Source: Paramacrobiotus metropolitanus (lineage: Eukaryota; Tardigrada; Eutardigrada; Parachela; Macrobiotidae). Taken from it: a stretch of DNA of 64,000 nt. Under the pieces are notes generated by a model. It did no database searches, was not told the origin of the DNA, and saw only the letters and a list, made by a program, of their open reading frames with translations. Positions 1 through 12,500 of the stretch are shown here, piece by piece. The stretch spans positions 186,001-250,000 of the forward strand of contig NW_026570287.1 in NCBI RefSeq assembly GCF_019649055.1, in the 5' to 3' direction. Position 1 is the stretch's first letter. Every line of letters begins with the position of its first letter. Both the position numbers and the translations under genes were made by a program.

Positions 1-111
1 ATGTTCATCGGCGAGGATGACGACGACGATGATGATGATGAGGAAGGGGACGATGACGATGAGGACGAGGAGGAAGGGGACGACGACGAAGAGGACGAGG
101 ATGATGAGTGA
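1..111 (+). CDS. C-terminal acidic tail of an unidentified protein (partial)
   Basis: The frame starting at base 1 runs 36 codons to a TGA at 109-111. After a short M-F-I-G-E lead, every residue is Asp or Glu apart from two glycines, giving a very acidic C-terminus. Such tails occur on histone chaperones, HMG proteins and other nuclear or chaperone proteins, so the family cannot be named from this fragment. An AATAAA polyadenylation signal lies at 294-299, about 180 bases after the stop, which supports a real 3' end of a plus-strand gene whose body lies upstream of the window. The ATG at base 1 is probably internal. The gene converges with the minus-strand p140Cap-like gene. A low-complexity GAN/GAY repeat could also mimic such a tail. 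Confidence 0.5.
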   Translation: MFIGEDDDDDDDDEEGDDDDEDEEEGDDDEEDEDDE

Positions 112-569
112 ACATCAGCTCTTGTTATCGTTTTATTGTTGCTACGTTTTGTGGTGTCTGCTTTTTTTGTTGTTTTACCCCCTGGATTTGATTCGGTTAA
201 TTCCAGAGCAAGTAACAAATGCGGAAACTTTATGGCACTTGGTTGTAGTTATCAAGTAAATTTTAGAAGTTGAGTTTTGTCGATGCGTTCCTTAATAAAT
301 CGTATTGTTAGCAGGTTCTTGCATCGTTTTCGTTGGTAGTACTTTAACGAAAGGCTTAGTACGGCTGCACCGAAGAGGGCTCTCAAATCGTTATGATTTT
401 AATTCTGCTTGTTCATTAAGAACATGATCAATCACAAAATTGTAGTTCAGTTTAGATTTCTCACAATGTCGTGCAAACCTGTGCAGCAAAGTGTAAAATG
501 CATAATAAGCTTTTTAAATATTGTTAGTAATGTCGTTCCTTAAACAGGAAAATTTTGATTTGGCACTTT
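112..569. other. Convergent intergenic stretch and 3' UTRs
   Basis: This stretch lies between the acidic-tail stop (plus strand) and the last exon of the p140Cap-like gene (minus strand). It contains the plus-strand polyadenylation signal AATAAA at 294-299 and a TTTATT near 131 that could serve the minus strand. No coding potential was seen. Confidence 0.45.
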
Positions 570-3500
570 TTAAAGAATATCTGTTTCGCAAATCTGTTGC
601 GCTGGCTCTCCGGTAGAACCATTGGACATTGTCATTGGGTGACGAAACGGTCTGGCCACTGATGTGGGCACCGCGTACAGTTCGTTCATCTTGGACATAT
701 GTTGACGTTTAAGGTCAGTAAGGGATCCGCTCTGGGGGGTGGTGGATGGTTTGTTTACAGGGGAAGATGGACGCAATTTTTGATCACGTTGCAGCTGCTG
801 TAATCGTGCGTATTGTTCCTATAATACAGAAATCTGTTTTATTGATTGTATTTCTACTGGTAGCGTATTACGTAATTTTTAGCTTTTCGGAACAGTGCCT
901 TATAAAATGAGCAGTGAAAAATAGGATGAGAAAAACAGGCTGAAGCAACCGTTATAAAGGTTAAGTTAGAAAGACCGGAAAATTATTAGCCAGCAAATAG
1001 TCAGTAAAAAAAATCAATCACCGCACAAAATCGACGTAAAACGCAAAATAAAAGCAATGAAAGAAAATCCAGCGACACGAAGCAAGACACAATTATAAAG
1101 GCTAGATTAGCGAGGAAAATTAAAGACATGCCAGACATATAAAAGCGCAATAAGACAGAACATGGCTGAAGAATTAGCGAACACAAAGAAAACACTGCTT
1201 ATAACAAAGAACACACTGCTTATAACTTCCTTCTCAGTTCGGACATCCGTTACAGTACCGTATCCTTGGCCCACTTGCCATTGGGCATTCTCACCAACAG
1301 TTCACCGGTAGCCAGTTCATAACCCACCTGCAGTTGTCGTTGCTTCTTCAGCAGCTCCTGATGGCGCTCCTCCAGAATTTCCTGCCGATTACGGGGCGGC
1401 AGCGGCGGCGCCACACCGGGATCCTCCTGACCGGGTTTGGGCGGTAACGCCGGCGGCACCCGGCGTTCGCGGGATTCCGAGCGGGCATAATTGCCCTTAC
1501 TGGCCTCAAAGGCCAGAATATCACTAGCAATATCATCGATCGGAGAGCGGAGCGTGTTGCCCGGATCGGATCCCTTGCGCAGTTTGGACGTGTAATAACT
1601 GGCAATCTTGTCCTGCTGCTGCGGGGTCAAACGCTGATCCTTAATGTTAGAGGCACGCAACTCCCGTCCGAGGTTGGTGTACTCGTTGTACGATAGACTG
1701 GCATAACTCTGAAAATCTCCCGGTTCCGACATGGTCGACGTCGAGCGGCCGTAATTACTGGGCAGCGTGAAAAATCCACTGGTTTTTGTCATCGGGGAGA
1801 TGAGCGGAGATTTACTGCTGGAACGCGGTGGCGGCGCCGGGAGATTGACGTTATTCAACCACGCCGATAGACTGCGGTCGGCATCGGAGCCCTTGCGGGC
1901 CGGCGTCGACATGCCGGAACTGGCGGCGGACCGGTTGGAGAAGGGCACCGGCGAGATGGTGGTCTTCCGATCGCCGACGCCCACCTGCAGCTTGGAGATG
2001 GTCGTGCCGCTGTCGGAGCCGGAGAAGTTGGAGGAGGTCTCCGTCATGGAAGAGAGCGTGGTGGCGGTGCTCTGCGACGAGTTGGAGGGGGTGATGCTGG
2101 GTGGCGAGAGACTGGCGTTCAGGTCCAGGAAGCCGGTGTCGGTCGAGGGATCTTGGCGGTGGCTTTCGGGGAGCGCTTGATGGTGGCGTCGCGGTCCGGA
2201 GTGGGCTCGCGGGAAGACACGTCCGTGAAGACTTCCAGCTCGGACAACAGGTCGTCCAGCATATCCTGGGCTTTCTTGTCCAGGCGGTGACGGCGGGTGT
2301 TGGGCGTGGCCAGGAGATCGTCGTTGGATTGGTCCACGCCGGGTTTGGATTTGTCGGTGGTGGTGGTCAGCGATTCACGCCGGGTGGGTGGGGCGGGGGC
2401 GGCTGGCTCGCTCGATGTGGGAGTCGATTCCGGTGGCAGATCAACGAGGACTTCCTCTTCCTTGGGAGAAGTAGCGCTATCCTGGACACACGCCAACCTG
2501 AAAACAAGACAGCAATCAACCAAGTCAACGAAATTTTTATTTAAAATATAAGCAAAAGTTTACCATACGTACTGTACACCGTTCAACGTTACAGTCATAA
2601 ATTAACAGCAAATTAAGACTAAAAACAATAATTAATGACGAAGAAAATTAATATAAAATGAACCATCAATAATAAAGAATCGAGTCGAGGCACATTGGCA
2701 CAACGTATAAGAAAAAAGTGCTATATGCTTTTTTGATATAACTGTTATCAAATTGCACGTTTAGGGATATATGGAAAAGCAGGAATGTGTTGTTATACAA
2801 TCGAAGTTATCGAACTACACATTCAGTACTTGTTCAGGCTCAGCAGAGTTCCGGTCAATTTCTGGCAGCGTTTAGCCATTTCCTCCAGTTTCTCCGGCTC
2901 CTCTTTGACAAACCTTTTATTACAAAATATACGGCAAATATGAATATCTGTGGTATGATTTTGATTGATCCAGTTTTAGTAAGCCGTGACCTACATTTCA
3001 TCGCGAATGACCATTTCCATATCGGCGGTCATAACGGTCTTGATCTTCTCCTGCAGTACTGGGAATTTCACTGAAAACATTGTTTACTAATTAACACACC
3101 ACACTACGACGAACAACCCGCAGCAACGTTGTCCGGGAAAAGAAGGAATCTGAAATCAGCGATAATCCGATCAAACGGCCACTCACAGCGTAGATCGGCA
3201 ATATTATTGGACAGCTCGTTGAGCTCGGTGGTGCAGCGCTCCACATCGCGCAGGCTAACCGGCTTCGACGGCGCCAGTGTTCCGGCCTGATCGACGGCCG
3301 CCGATCTGACAGTGTCAATGCTGTTCTCCAGATTAGTGAGATCGCGATGTAATCGGGCTCGATCCTGCTGGAAGATGAGTGCTTCGTTAGCGGTACGGGC
3401 GCGCTGCTGTGTGCCGGCGGCTGACGTTGTCGCCGCATTGGCCGGAAGTGCTACTAAGTTGAACTGAGTTTTTAATCGCTCGAAATTCTCCTTGATAATT

Positions 3501-6500
3501 TCACGCATGGATAGTGCCTGCGATTGCTGTTGACGCCGCAGGGCGTGGGTGTCGGCGCGCATGTCCCGTACTTTATGCTGTACGGCCTCCAAATACTCCA
3601 TCAGCATCGGGTCGGGATAACGCAGGAAAATCCCTACCACGAGGCAGATTAATTTTTGCGGTTGTATAGCTGATTTGTGTGTGGACAATAAGCCCGCTTG
3701 TGTGGCATGTATGTGTATCGCTCAATAGAGGCAACGGTTTGTTAGACACGCACAAGAAAAGTTACCATTTTCTGCCGGCTGAGACTGATTGTTAGGTAAA
3801 TCGCTGGCATGCTTTGTCAGTTTGCTTATCCCGTTAAGCGTGGCGTGAACGGGAGGAGTGATCGATTTTTGATCTATAGGATTAATAGCAGAAAAATTTG
3901 TTAAACAAATTGACAACACCAGACGTAAAACAAATAATACGCATCTGACTCAACGTGGAAATTTGGCGTTAACGTTATGTACCGTAGAGTGCCAGTATTT
4001 AATGTGCAACAGGATTAGCTTCACAACAAAGCTTGGACTTACAGATATGTTTACATCATCACATTAGAAAAAACAGAAGCAAAGATACTGGTTGCAGACA
4101 AAATTTTATCAAGAGCTACCATATCGGGCACACAATATGTCTGTCTACTCGTACCGAAATAACTAATTAAAACTTATGGTCGTAATTGCAGCTCCATTCT
4201 GTATAGGGTTAATTTTAGCTGTTATGAAAACTGATCCACTATCCAACAAATTGTAAATACAGTACTAAAGACGGCACAACACGAGATCGTTTTCATTTTC
4301 CTCCCACTCGGTTTCCACAATCAATTACGGCCAGTTTACAATAAGAAAGCCGATTCATATGTACGACGTCTATATGTATAGAGCACCGGTGCATTTACCC
4401 TGAGCTATAACAGTAAACGAACGATATATTAACTATTAACAATTTCTTACTTCTAGATAATATAAGAAACTGTCAGGTCGCAGCAGCAACTTACGTACCT
4501 TTTTGCACGCTATTTCTTTTGGGTGGAATAATAATATTGGAATAGTCCGGGCGGATGCCGCGCGGCGGAATCGCGGGCGCCGTGCTCCCGGATAGCGCCT
4601 GTTGTACTAGGCCGGTTAAATTAGCCAAATGACGCTCCATGGCGTCCACTCGATAGCGTGCCTCCTCATCAACAATGGGCGTCGCGGTGCCCGATCGACT
4701 CGGAGGACGTTTCTCCATGGTATTAGTATTAGCATAGATGGGCTCATCGTACAGCGATGCTGCAAAATTTGAATAGAATGACCATTGGAATTGTGATGGT
4801 TGCGGCAACGACGGTAACGACGTCGACGATGACGTACTCGCATAACCAAAACTACTCCGCTGCGGCTTCGGAGGCACATTGGGCGGTGATGAATAGGGCG
4901 GCGGTGGGATGGGATTGTTGGATGATGAGGGATACGAGTGGGACATGGTGCTAAATGACAGTGACCTTTAGAACTGTGGATGATAGCACAGTGAACGTGT
5001 GTAGCAATTGTATATAACAGCTACCCTTTCATCGGCGGGTAGACACGAGGACTCTTTGAGTGCAGGCCCGAGTAACGCAGTGATTCAGGAAGAGGCTCAA
5101 ATTCCGGCTCAGAGTAATAGTGCATCTCGTCGCTATTCAGATGGGAAAGTGGGCCGTGGGATGGGCCGTACACTGATGACGCAGCAGATGAGGATGCTTG
5201 AGCGATCTGATCGGATTCGAATATTTTCAAAACTGACCGATCGCGGATATCACTACAAATATGATTGTATGATATACACAGGCTACTGATAATTGTTTAT
5301 GCAGTCTTCAGCAATCAATACATTTTTCCCACTCTCGCCACGTACAGCCGCGTTTCGATACATTTTCAAGCGATCTCGAGTACGAGTCAAGTTGAATTGA
5401 TATCGGGTTGTTGCGCAATCTAACAGCAGTAAGTGGCAAAGTCAAAATAGATTTCGAGCGGAACGCAAACTAAACGTCTGTGTAATAATCTGGGGATGGA
5501 TGAAAATACGGTCTGTAATTTGTTCGTTAGGATGTGGACAATCACGCAATCATTCAAAGAATACGAAGAAACCGTTAATACAGCGATACCGCAACTACAG
5601 TACACATTTTTACAAAATTAAAAACTAATGTTATACAATTATAAATTATCGTTGTTTAGTCTCAAAAGGGTGTATCCCCGGAATTAACGTTAAAATCCTA
5701 AATGTACCTATTAATACTAATCAGTAACCAGATTCAGAGAACTCTAAAAGCTGACGAACTGAACTTTCGCTCTGCAAGCCAATGTTCCCGGTATAGGTCA
5801 ATTATCCGACGACTGATTGAGGAGAAATTCAGAAATAATTTCTGCTTATCAAATCAAAATTTACAGATTAATAAGCGTGCAATCTTTCAGTTTATAAGAA
5901 ATGGGCGTGTAGCTACCTACTAGTTCTGTGCTTCAGTGGTTGCTGTTCTATTGTTCAGACGGATTAAGTACTCTGTATATTTACGATTGCGTATTTCGAT
6001 TGCGTATTTCGATTGCGTATTTTAAGGTTACGGCAAGCTTCCTTTTTTTACGTATGCATTGCAAAAAGTCAAAAATTATAATTTTTCTATGGTTTACTCT
6101 TTGCTGCAGATTCGTAAAAATGGACCGACGACCACTCTGATTTTTCAAATGAAAATTAAAGTACTGTAAATGTTCGATCATTCTAAAAAGTTTGGCGTAA
6201 GAAAATTGATTCATTTGTCGGCAAACGTCAAATTAAGCCGCCAAAAACTATTTCCCATATTTTCCTGGGTAGCAATGATAGTAAACATAAGCCATCTACA
6301 ACTGTCTAAAAAGAAGGCCAATGGAAAGAAAATTTACAAGCATGTAATTATGGATGCATGGCAGCATGGGCAAACGCCTCATTAGGCGTACACAAACGAC
6401 TTGAAGTTGTAGAATTTTTCACTCGATTGCCTCTGACCGGCAACAGATAATGAAAAGACCTAACAGCCAAATGACTGGCTTCTCAATTGCACTTTCTCGC

Positions 6501-9500
6501 ATCCACAATAATTACCGTAAATCCTCCAGCTCATAGAACATATCCTTGCGCTGATCCAATATGTAAATCTTCCGCTTATCGGAACAATCCAAAAATTGCA
6601 TAGTCAACAAGCGGGGGAAAGCACGTACGAATAAGGCTTTGACCTGTGATCAACATAAACAACAACAACATAATTGGCACATGGCACAACGATATGCAAA
6701 ACAGGGGAAAAAAACAACATCATAACGGCGGTGCGTACGGTATCAAGTGTGGTGACTTCATTGGGTAAGACCGTGCGTTTGGTCTCGTCGCGATACTGCA
6801 AGAAGACGACACCTACGGGAGAAAAAGCGCGCACACTGTGAAACTGTCGCCATCAAGTTTACATTCTTAAATAGATCGTTGCCAACATCAACGGCCATCA
6901 ACGGCACCAAACTAGTTGGAGATATCCAGATGACTTGATCGGGAGAGCGCGCGAGTGCATGTGTTGCGCGATTGGGGCAAATGTACCAGCTGATTTATGT
7001 AGATTACTCGACGGCCACCGGAAACCGACTGACTGCTACATCCGCCGCTTCCCTTTCCCGCGCTCACATGCACTCGCTCCACACAACATATATACATGTA
7101 CAACTTGACTCTTTCATGCACTTCTAATCAATATTAATACACCCGGATGTACTTATGTAGGAAGCCCGGCGGATTTAGGGAAGATGGAAATTAAGTAGGA
7201 AAAAAATCCGCTTTACTTTGATGAAACCAGAAAATGTCGTGTAGCGTCAATATCAATTTACTTTTGCCTCAGCGCAAACAAAGGCGCATTTTACGAACAT
7301 TATAGCTTTTACCGTATTTGCAGAATATGTCGCCGTTGGTGTGCAGAACTATCACAATCCTGATGAATGATGATGCATAAAAATTTATTTACTGTCTTTG
7401 TGCACTTTAAAACGCGGCGAATTAAGCAAAACTGGCGTACTGGCATTTCCTGTCAGGTGTTGTACAGTTTGCAGCCAAATAATTCTATTTCCTACACATT
7501 TGTTGTAACAGAATCAAGTATATTCTGCAGATCAAGCATATTCTGACTGTTACTAATTAAACCTAATCAAACATAATGCACGAGTACTGATCACATATTT
7601 TAACTTGAGCGTACATATGCTGCCGTCTGATACAAATGTAATTAAATCAGAATACGGCAAATAAATACTTTTAGCGCCGCTTATGTCACTTCTGATAATG
7701 ATTTCTATCGTATCGAAATTTACCGCTAGACGCAGCAAAACATACCTTATAATATTATTGTACCGGTATACATACATTCAGAATGAAGAATATCGCATAG
7801 CTGCCATATAAACGCGCAAAAAAATTGTATTATGATGACTAAACAGCTAAATCGAAATCTATTTCGTAGCGCACCTGTATGGTGCATGTTCCTGCACGTG
7901 TCTAGCCTCTACATCTTTCTGATCATTGTCCGGGTGTAATACAATAGTTCACGCATCCAAAACGTCGTCTCGAACGGTTTGAACTTGATTTACACGTAGT
8001 GTTTGTAAATTTATATGCATACATTTTTTTCGAGCCAAAGGTTGATACATTTTTTTCGAGCCAAGAGCCAACTTGTTTTAAAAAAAACGAAAAGAAATGT
8101 TTTGGTAAAACTACCTGTAGTAAAACTAAAGGTATCAATTTTGTTTTCTTCGTTGACAACGGACATACCGAGCGGTTTTTCCAATGTTTTGGAGGGCGTC
8201 TTAAATGCCGGCAAGCTAGCCCGGGCCCTGCCACCGCGGTGGAAAGCGGTGGTTGTTGTGGTATCCACTTCGGACATTACGCCCGGATCATCATCATTGA
8301 ACGGCAAACGTGACCCCAGGGACTCTAAGTAATCCATGCGAGGCTGTAAAAGGCAAATCAATCGATCCACATCGTTGTGCGTAGATTAACATGAAATTTC
8401 TTTAGCTATCTGCCACTTGTTCATCTATTTGGGATTGCGGCCAACTATATCAATCGGGATGCTGGACAATCCATAGTGCAGCATGCTTTTACACCGACTG
8501 TCATGCAATGGGCCCGCGGGGAGACATCTTAATTTGTTTAATTAGCTAAAGTGCTGAAACTGCATTTTACTTAAATTGAGCGCAATAGAATAGTGAGGAT
8601 CAATGGGGAGGATCGGTGGTATGAAACATTAGTGGCATTGTGCATGTGCTTAAGCTGACCCACTTTGCCAACAACAGTGGTGGGCACGATGACGGGCTCA
8701 GTATAGACCGGCAAGTCCGGTCGCGGTGGTGGACCACTTGACAGCTGGGAGACGGGAGCGGGCTGGGAGAGCGGGGCGTGGCCGTTGCTAGCATACGGGG
8801 CGGGGGTGAGCGAAAGCTTGGCAGGCGGCACCGGGGCGGGGATTTGTGGTCCCTACAACAGCAAGTTCAATTCAATTTACGCGATGCAGGTTTTACGCAA
8901 CACTTGTGAATTGCCCACTCTGGGGTCACTCAGAATTTATTCGCAAGGCTGTGGTACCGGTAAAGTCATGCGTATAATCAACAAAAACTAACTGCCAGTG
9001 GTTCATTAAGTTAAACAACTACTGTATAGTATCTCTTACAGTTATTAAGAAACAATTATTCCTTTGCAACACATATGAGCAGATTCAGTAATACGTATAT
9101 TTTGTTGATGCGAAAATTCGACATTGGTCTATATAGCAGGGAGATGGCTTCTCAAGCTCCTGTATTTGAGCATGGTGCTACATAAGTTGAAAATCTGTAA
9201 TGTCTGTACTGATTATCTGGTTTGCAGTTTTAAAATTAAAATTATTTGGTTACAGGGCTTTCGAAAGGCAAACACTATCCGGAACTGTTAGGTTTATCTT
9301 AGGTTAGGGTTAAGATAAACCTAACAGTTCCGGAACTGACCACTCAATACTCGTAACAGTTTATATATGGGATCGGTGCTCTAGTATTGCATTTGTCACA
9401 ATTAAACAATGAGATGTAAGAAATGTGACAAGAATAAATTTTATCCCTGTGTCACTCGAATGCTAAAACAAATTCACACTGTATCTATGTACATAGTACT

Positions 9501-12500
9501 ACATACGTTGTACTATGTTTAATAATTATTGGGTGTTCTATGTACAGCACGAGATAAAGTACAGTATGGTAAGTACAAAGATCTGCTAATTATATTAAAC
9601 GGGGAGCCCGTCGCCCACTTGACGCGCTCAAGGAGGCCACAGACAACATTTTTCAAAATCAAATAATGCTGATTAGGCAGCTGAAATAACTGATTATAGT
9701 GGAGAAAATAATAAATCACTAACAGCATGCATTTATCCATGAACAAAAACAGAATATGCCAGAAAATTATACAAAGAACGTTTCATTAGCATCGTTTCCG
9801 CACGGTCGCCCGCGAGCATGCGAAGACGTCAGGCGCATCAACGGATCATCTTGCGGCGATTGCATCACGAGATCACACGCCTCAAGTACTATATCTCAAA
9901 GGTGAAAAAAATTAAGAAAAACTGATTCACGAAGCTTCTGCCTGAACTGCAGCGAAACAGAAATTTAGCATGTACATCGCACACACACAATTGTACAAAC
10001 ATATTCGATGTATTACCCAAACTATTAACTGAAACCCATTTTTTGATTGCAAAAATACTGAAATTCAGTAAAGTATCAATATTAATATAGTCTTACTATC
10101 AATTTTAATATAGTAGTTAAGTATCAGTATTAATGTAGTATTACTGACTTGTTAATATGGCGGAGTGCATTCAAGAATTATGCAGTATACCACCAGTGCA
10201 TTGCATAAAACACGTATCTATAATTTAAGAATTAACACTAGCAACGAATCGATAAAAAAACGGTTTCGCATCCCAAAATCTAGCGACCTCACTGGACCAA
10301 AACTGTTCGTTGACCTAACAACATACAGGTGCATCATCGTCAGTGCCAGGACGGTTCTACAGTTTACAGTCCAAACATAAAACCATTGTCACTGCATTTA
10401 ATGTTTGTTTCCGCCGTAATTCTACGAATGATCGTTTATCGGATTTCTACAAGTGTGCGTGCGTATACAACATTGCACAGAAAACCGCCGATGAGAAAAA
10501 CTGGAAAACTTATCCCGCACCAACAGGTCGGCATAAGCAACCAAGCAGCCGCTATCAGGGAGAACGGCAAAGAGTTTTTAGGGAAGTTTTTGGAATTTAT
10601 TTCCTGACGACTGCACACTTTCCAGTTAAACCACAAGTGTGTCACATGTACCTACTGCAAAAAAACGAAACTGCACTAAAATACAATACATTTAAAAATT
10701 TATGAACGTAAAAGAATTTGTTAAAATACGAGTTCTAAAATTGGATGTAACAAGCGCGTAGGAGCAATTGATCAATCTAGAACCAAAATAATGCCGACAC
10801 ATAGACGGCATACGCTGTTGTGTTTCCTTTCAGCTTGGAACAATTTTGGATACATGTTTGACGTCTAGCATGATCATGTTCCCGGCATGACACACCATCA
10901 ATTTGGCAAGGCCCGGGATCTGTCCCGGTGCCAAGAAGCTAATCGAGTCTGGTACGAGAGAAAAACACTTTGATTACGCCATAAACGAATGGCGATGAAT
11001 AAAGACTCATTTAGTTTTATCATCACGTATGACAGATCACAAGCCGCATAAACCATTAGCCTGCTGCCCCTGTACAATCGCCGCACGCCACGAAAAATCG
11101 CCCTCAAACAATATGTTCTTATACTACATTTTGCCGCACACTCTTTGTTCAAGGGGCTAGGATATGTCAATTTACATAAATCGATTTTTTTTCTTTCTGT
11201 TTGTATGTGCTTCAAGCTGTGAAAACTGTGTGGTGACACTCACTCACACTTTCTCAATGAATTATAAGTTGTTACACACGACATAACTTGTGTGCGGCAT
11301 CTATTGCTGCGAACAATTCATGACAGGCAATTTCGGCTGGGAAACAGGATGAAGTTAAAGTGTTTCGGGCGAAAACTACCTACTGTGCCTGTTCACACAT
11401 GCTAAACAATTTAGTGCGATCGTGATCGATTTTTTTTAGAATGTGCAATAATGAACGCAACAGTTTTACATTTGTATACCGAATAGCAATTCTGCGTCAG
11501 CATTGGCACTTGTATTTTAGCATATATACACATTTGCAAATTTCGTGTGGTGTACTCACTCATATACTTACAAATTTCAAGTCAAAAATATAACATTATA
11601 ACGGCACAGTTCCCATACTTTTTGCATAAGTTGTACAGTTTTCAGTTAAATTCTCCAGTGCATATAAAAACCGCTTATTTTTTAACTCAGAAAGCTCAGT
11701 CACATTTCTGTCATAAAATTCGTCCATCACAAATCTGTTGGATTAGAAAACATAGCAGAACGGAATATCGACTCCAAGAATCAGTGTGTTGTGTATATTT
11801 GCATACGTGCTGCCGGATTTAAAGGGTAGTTTTTCGCTGCCGCTACAGAGCAATTTAGGACAAAACTGACCGATGTACAAAATAAACAAAATGTAGAGTA
11901 GGTAATGTTTTCTTAAGTAAACACTACGTGAATGCAATGAACACGCATCATGCATAGCAAATGCGGTTTAGCGTGCAAGTCTCAATTACTGACTATGAAA
12001 ATAAGTAGTTATTTGAATGCATTTAGATTTCTAACCCCAAAAGCCACAGGGTTGTTTTTCCACCTAGAATCCTTCGTCAACAACACCGATCTTAACACGT
12101 TTTGTATTTTGGACAAACATGCCTTGATCGACCCTGCGGCTACTGCTTGCTCTGATTTAGAGGGATGCAGAATGCAGTTCAAAGCGAATAAATACAATCT
12201 AATGCGATACCAATGGGCATTTGTAGTACAGCGGCTCACCTCGACCGATCGATGCATACTGGTCCGGCGACTCGTGCATGAATTAGCGGCAACTTCGATT
12301 TCCACTTCTTCCTTAATCACTTCAATCCGACCGGGAGGTATGAGCTTAACAGGTGATTTCAGAATGGATTTGTGCTGCAGTGCACCGTTTTGATTAATCC
12401 CGGCTGCAGCAGCTTGCTGTATTTGGTCGACGGTAACGTGAGCCGTGTGCCGGCGAGCAGATGAACGGTTGGGCAATGTGGAGGATTTTGTCCCATAATT

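Larger units (their letters stand above)
8853..12239 (-). other. Intron 2 of the p140Cap-like gene (3.4 kb)
   Basis: A+T-rich intron sequence. It holds a perfect 23-base inverted repeat at 9279-9333 and a three-copy degenerate AT-rich repeat at about 10074-10144. Short open frames on both strands have no family resemblance. Confidence 0.6.

Noticed and set aside
1767-2544. Open plus-strand frames of 130-150 codons
   Set aside because: They are antisense shadows of the G+C-rich p140Cap-like exon at 1259-2497, which has family motifs on the minus strand.
12009-12239. Downstream part of the 190-codon minus-strand frame around exon 2 of the p140Cap-like gene
   Set aside because: The exon ends at a GTGAGC donor at 12240. 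Beyond it the composition turns intron-like and the reading is simple read-through.
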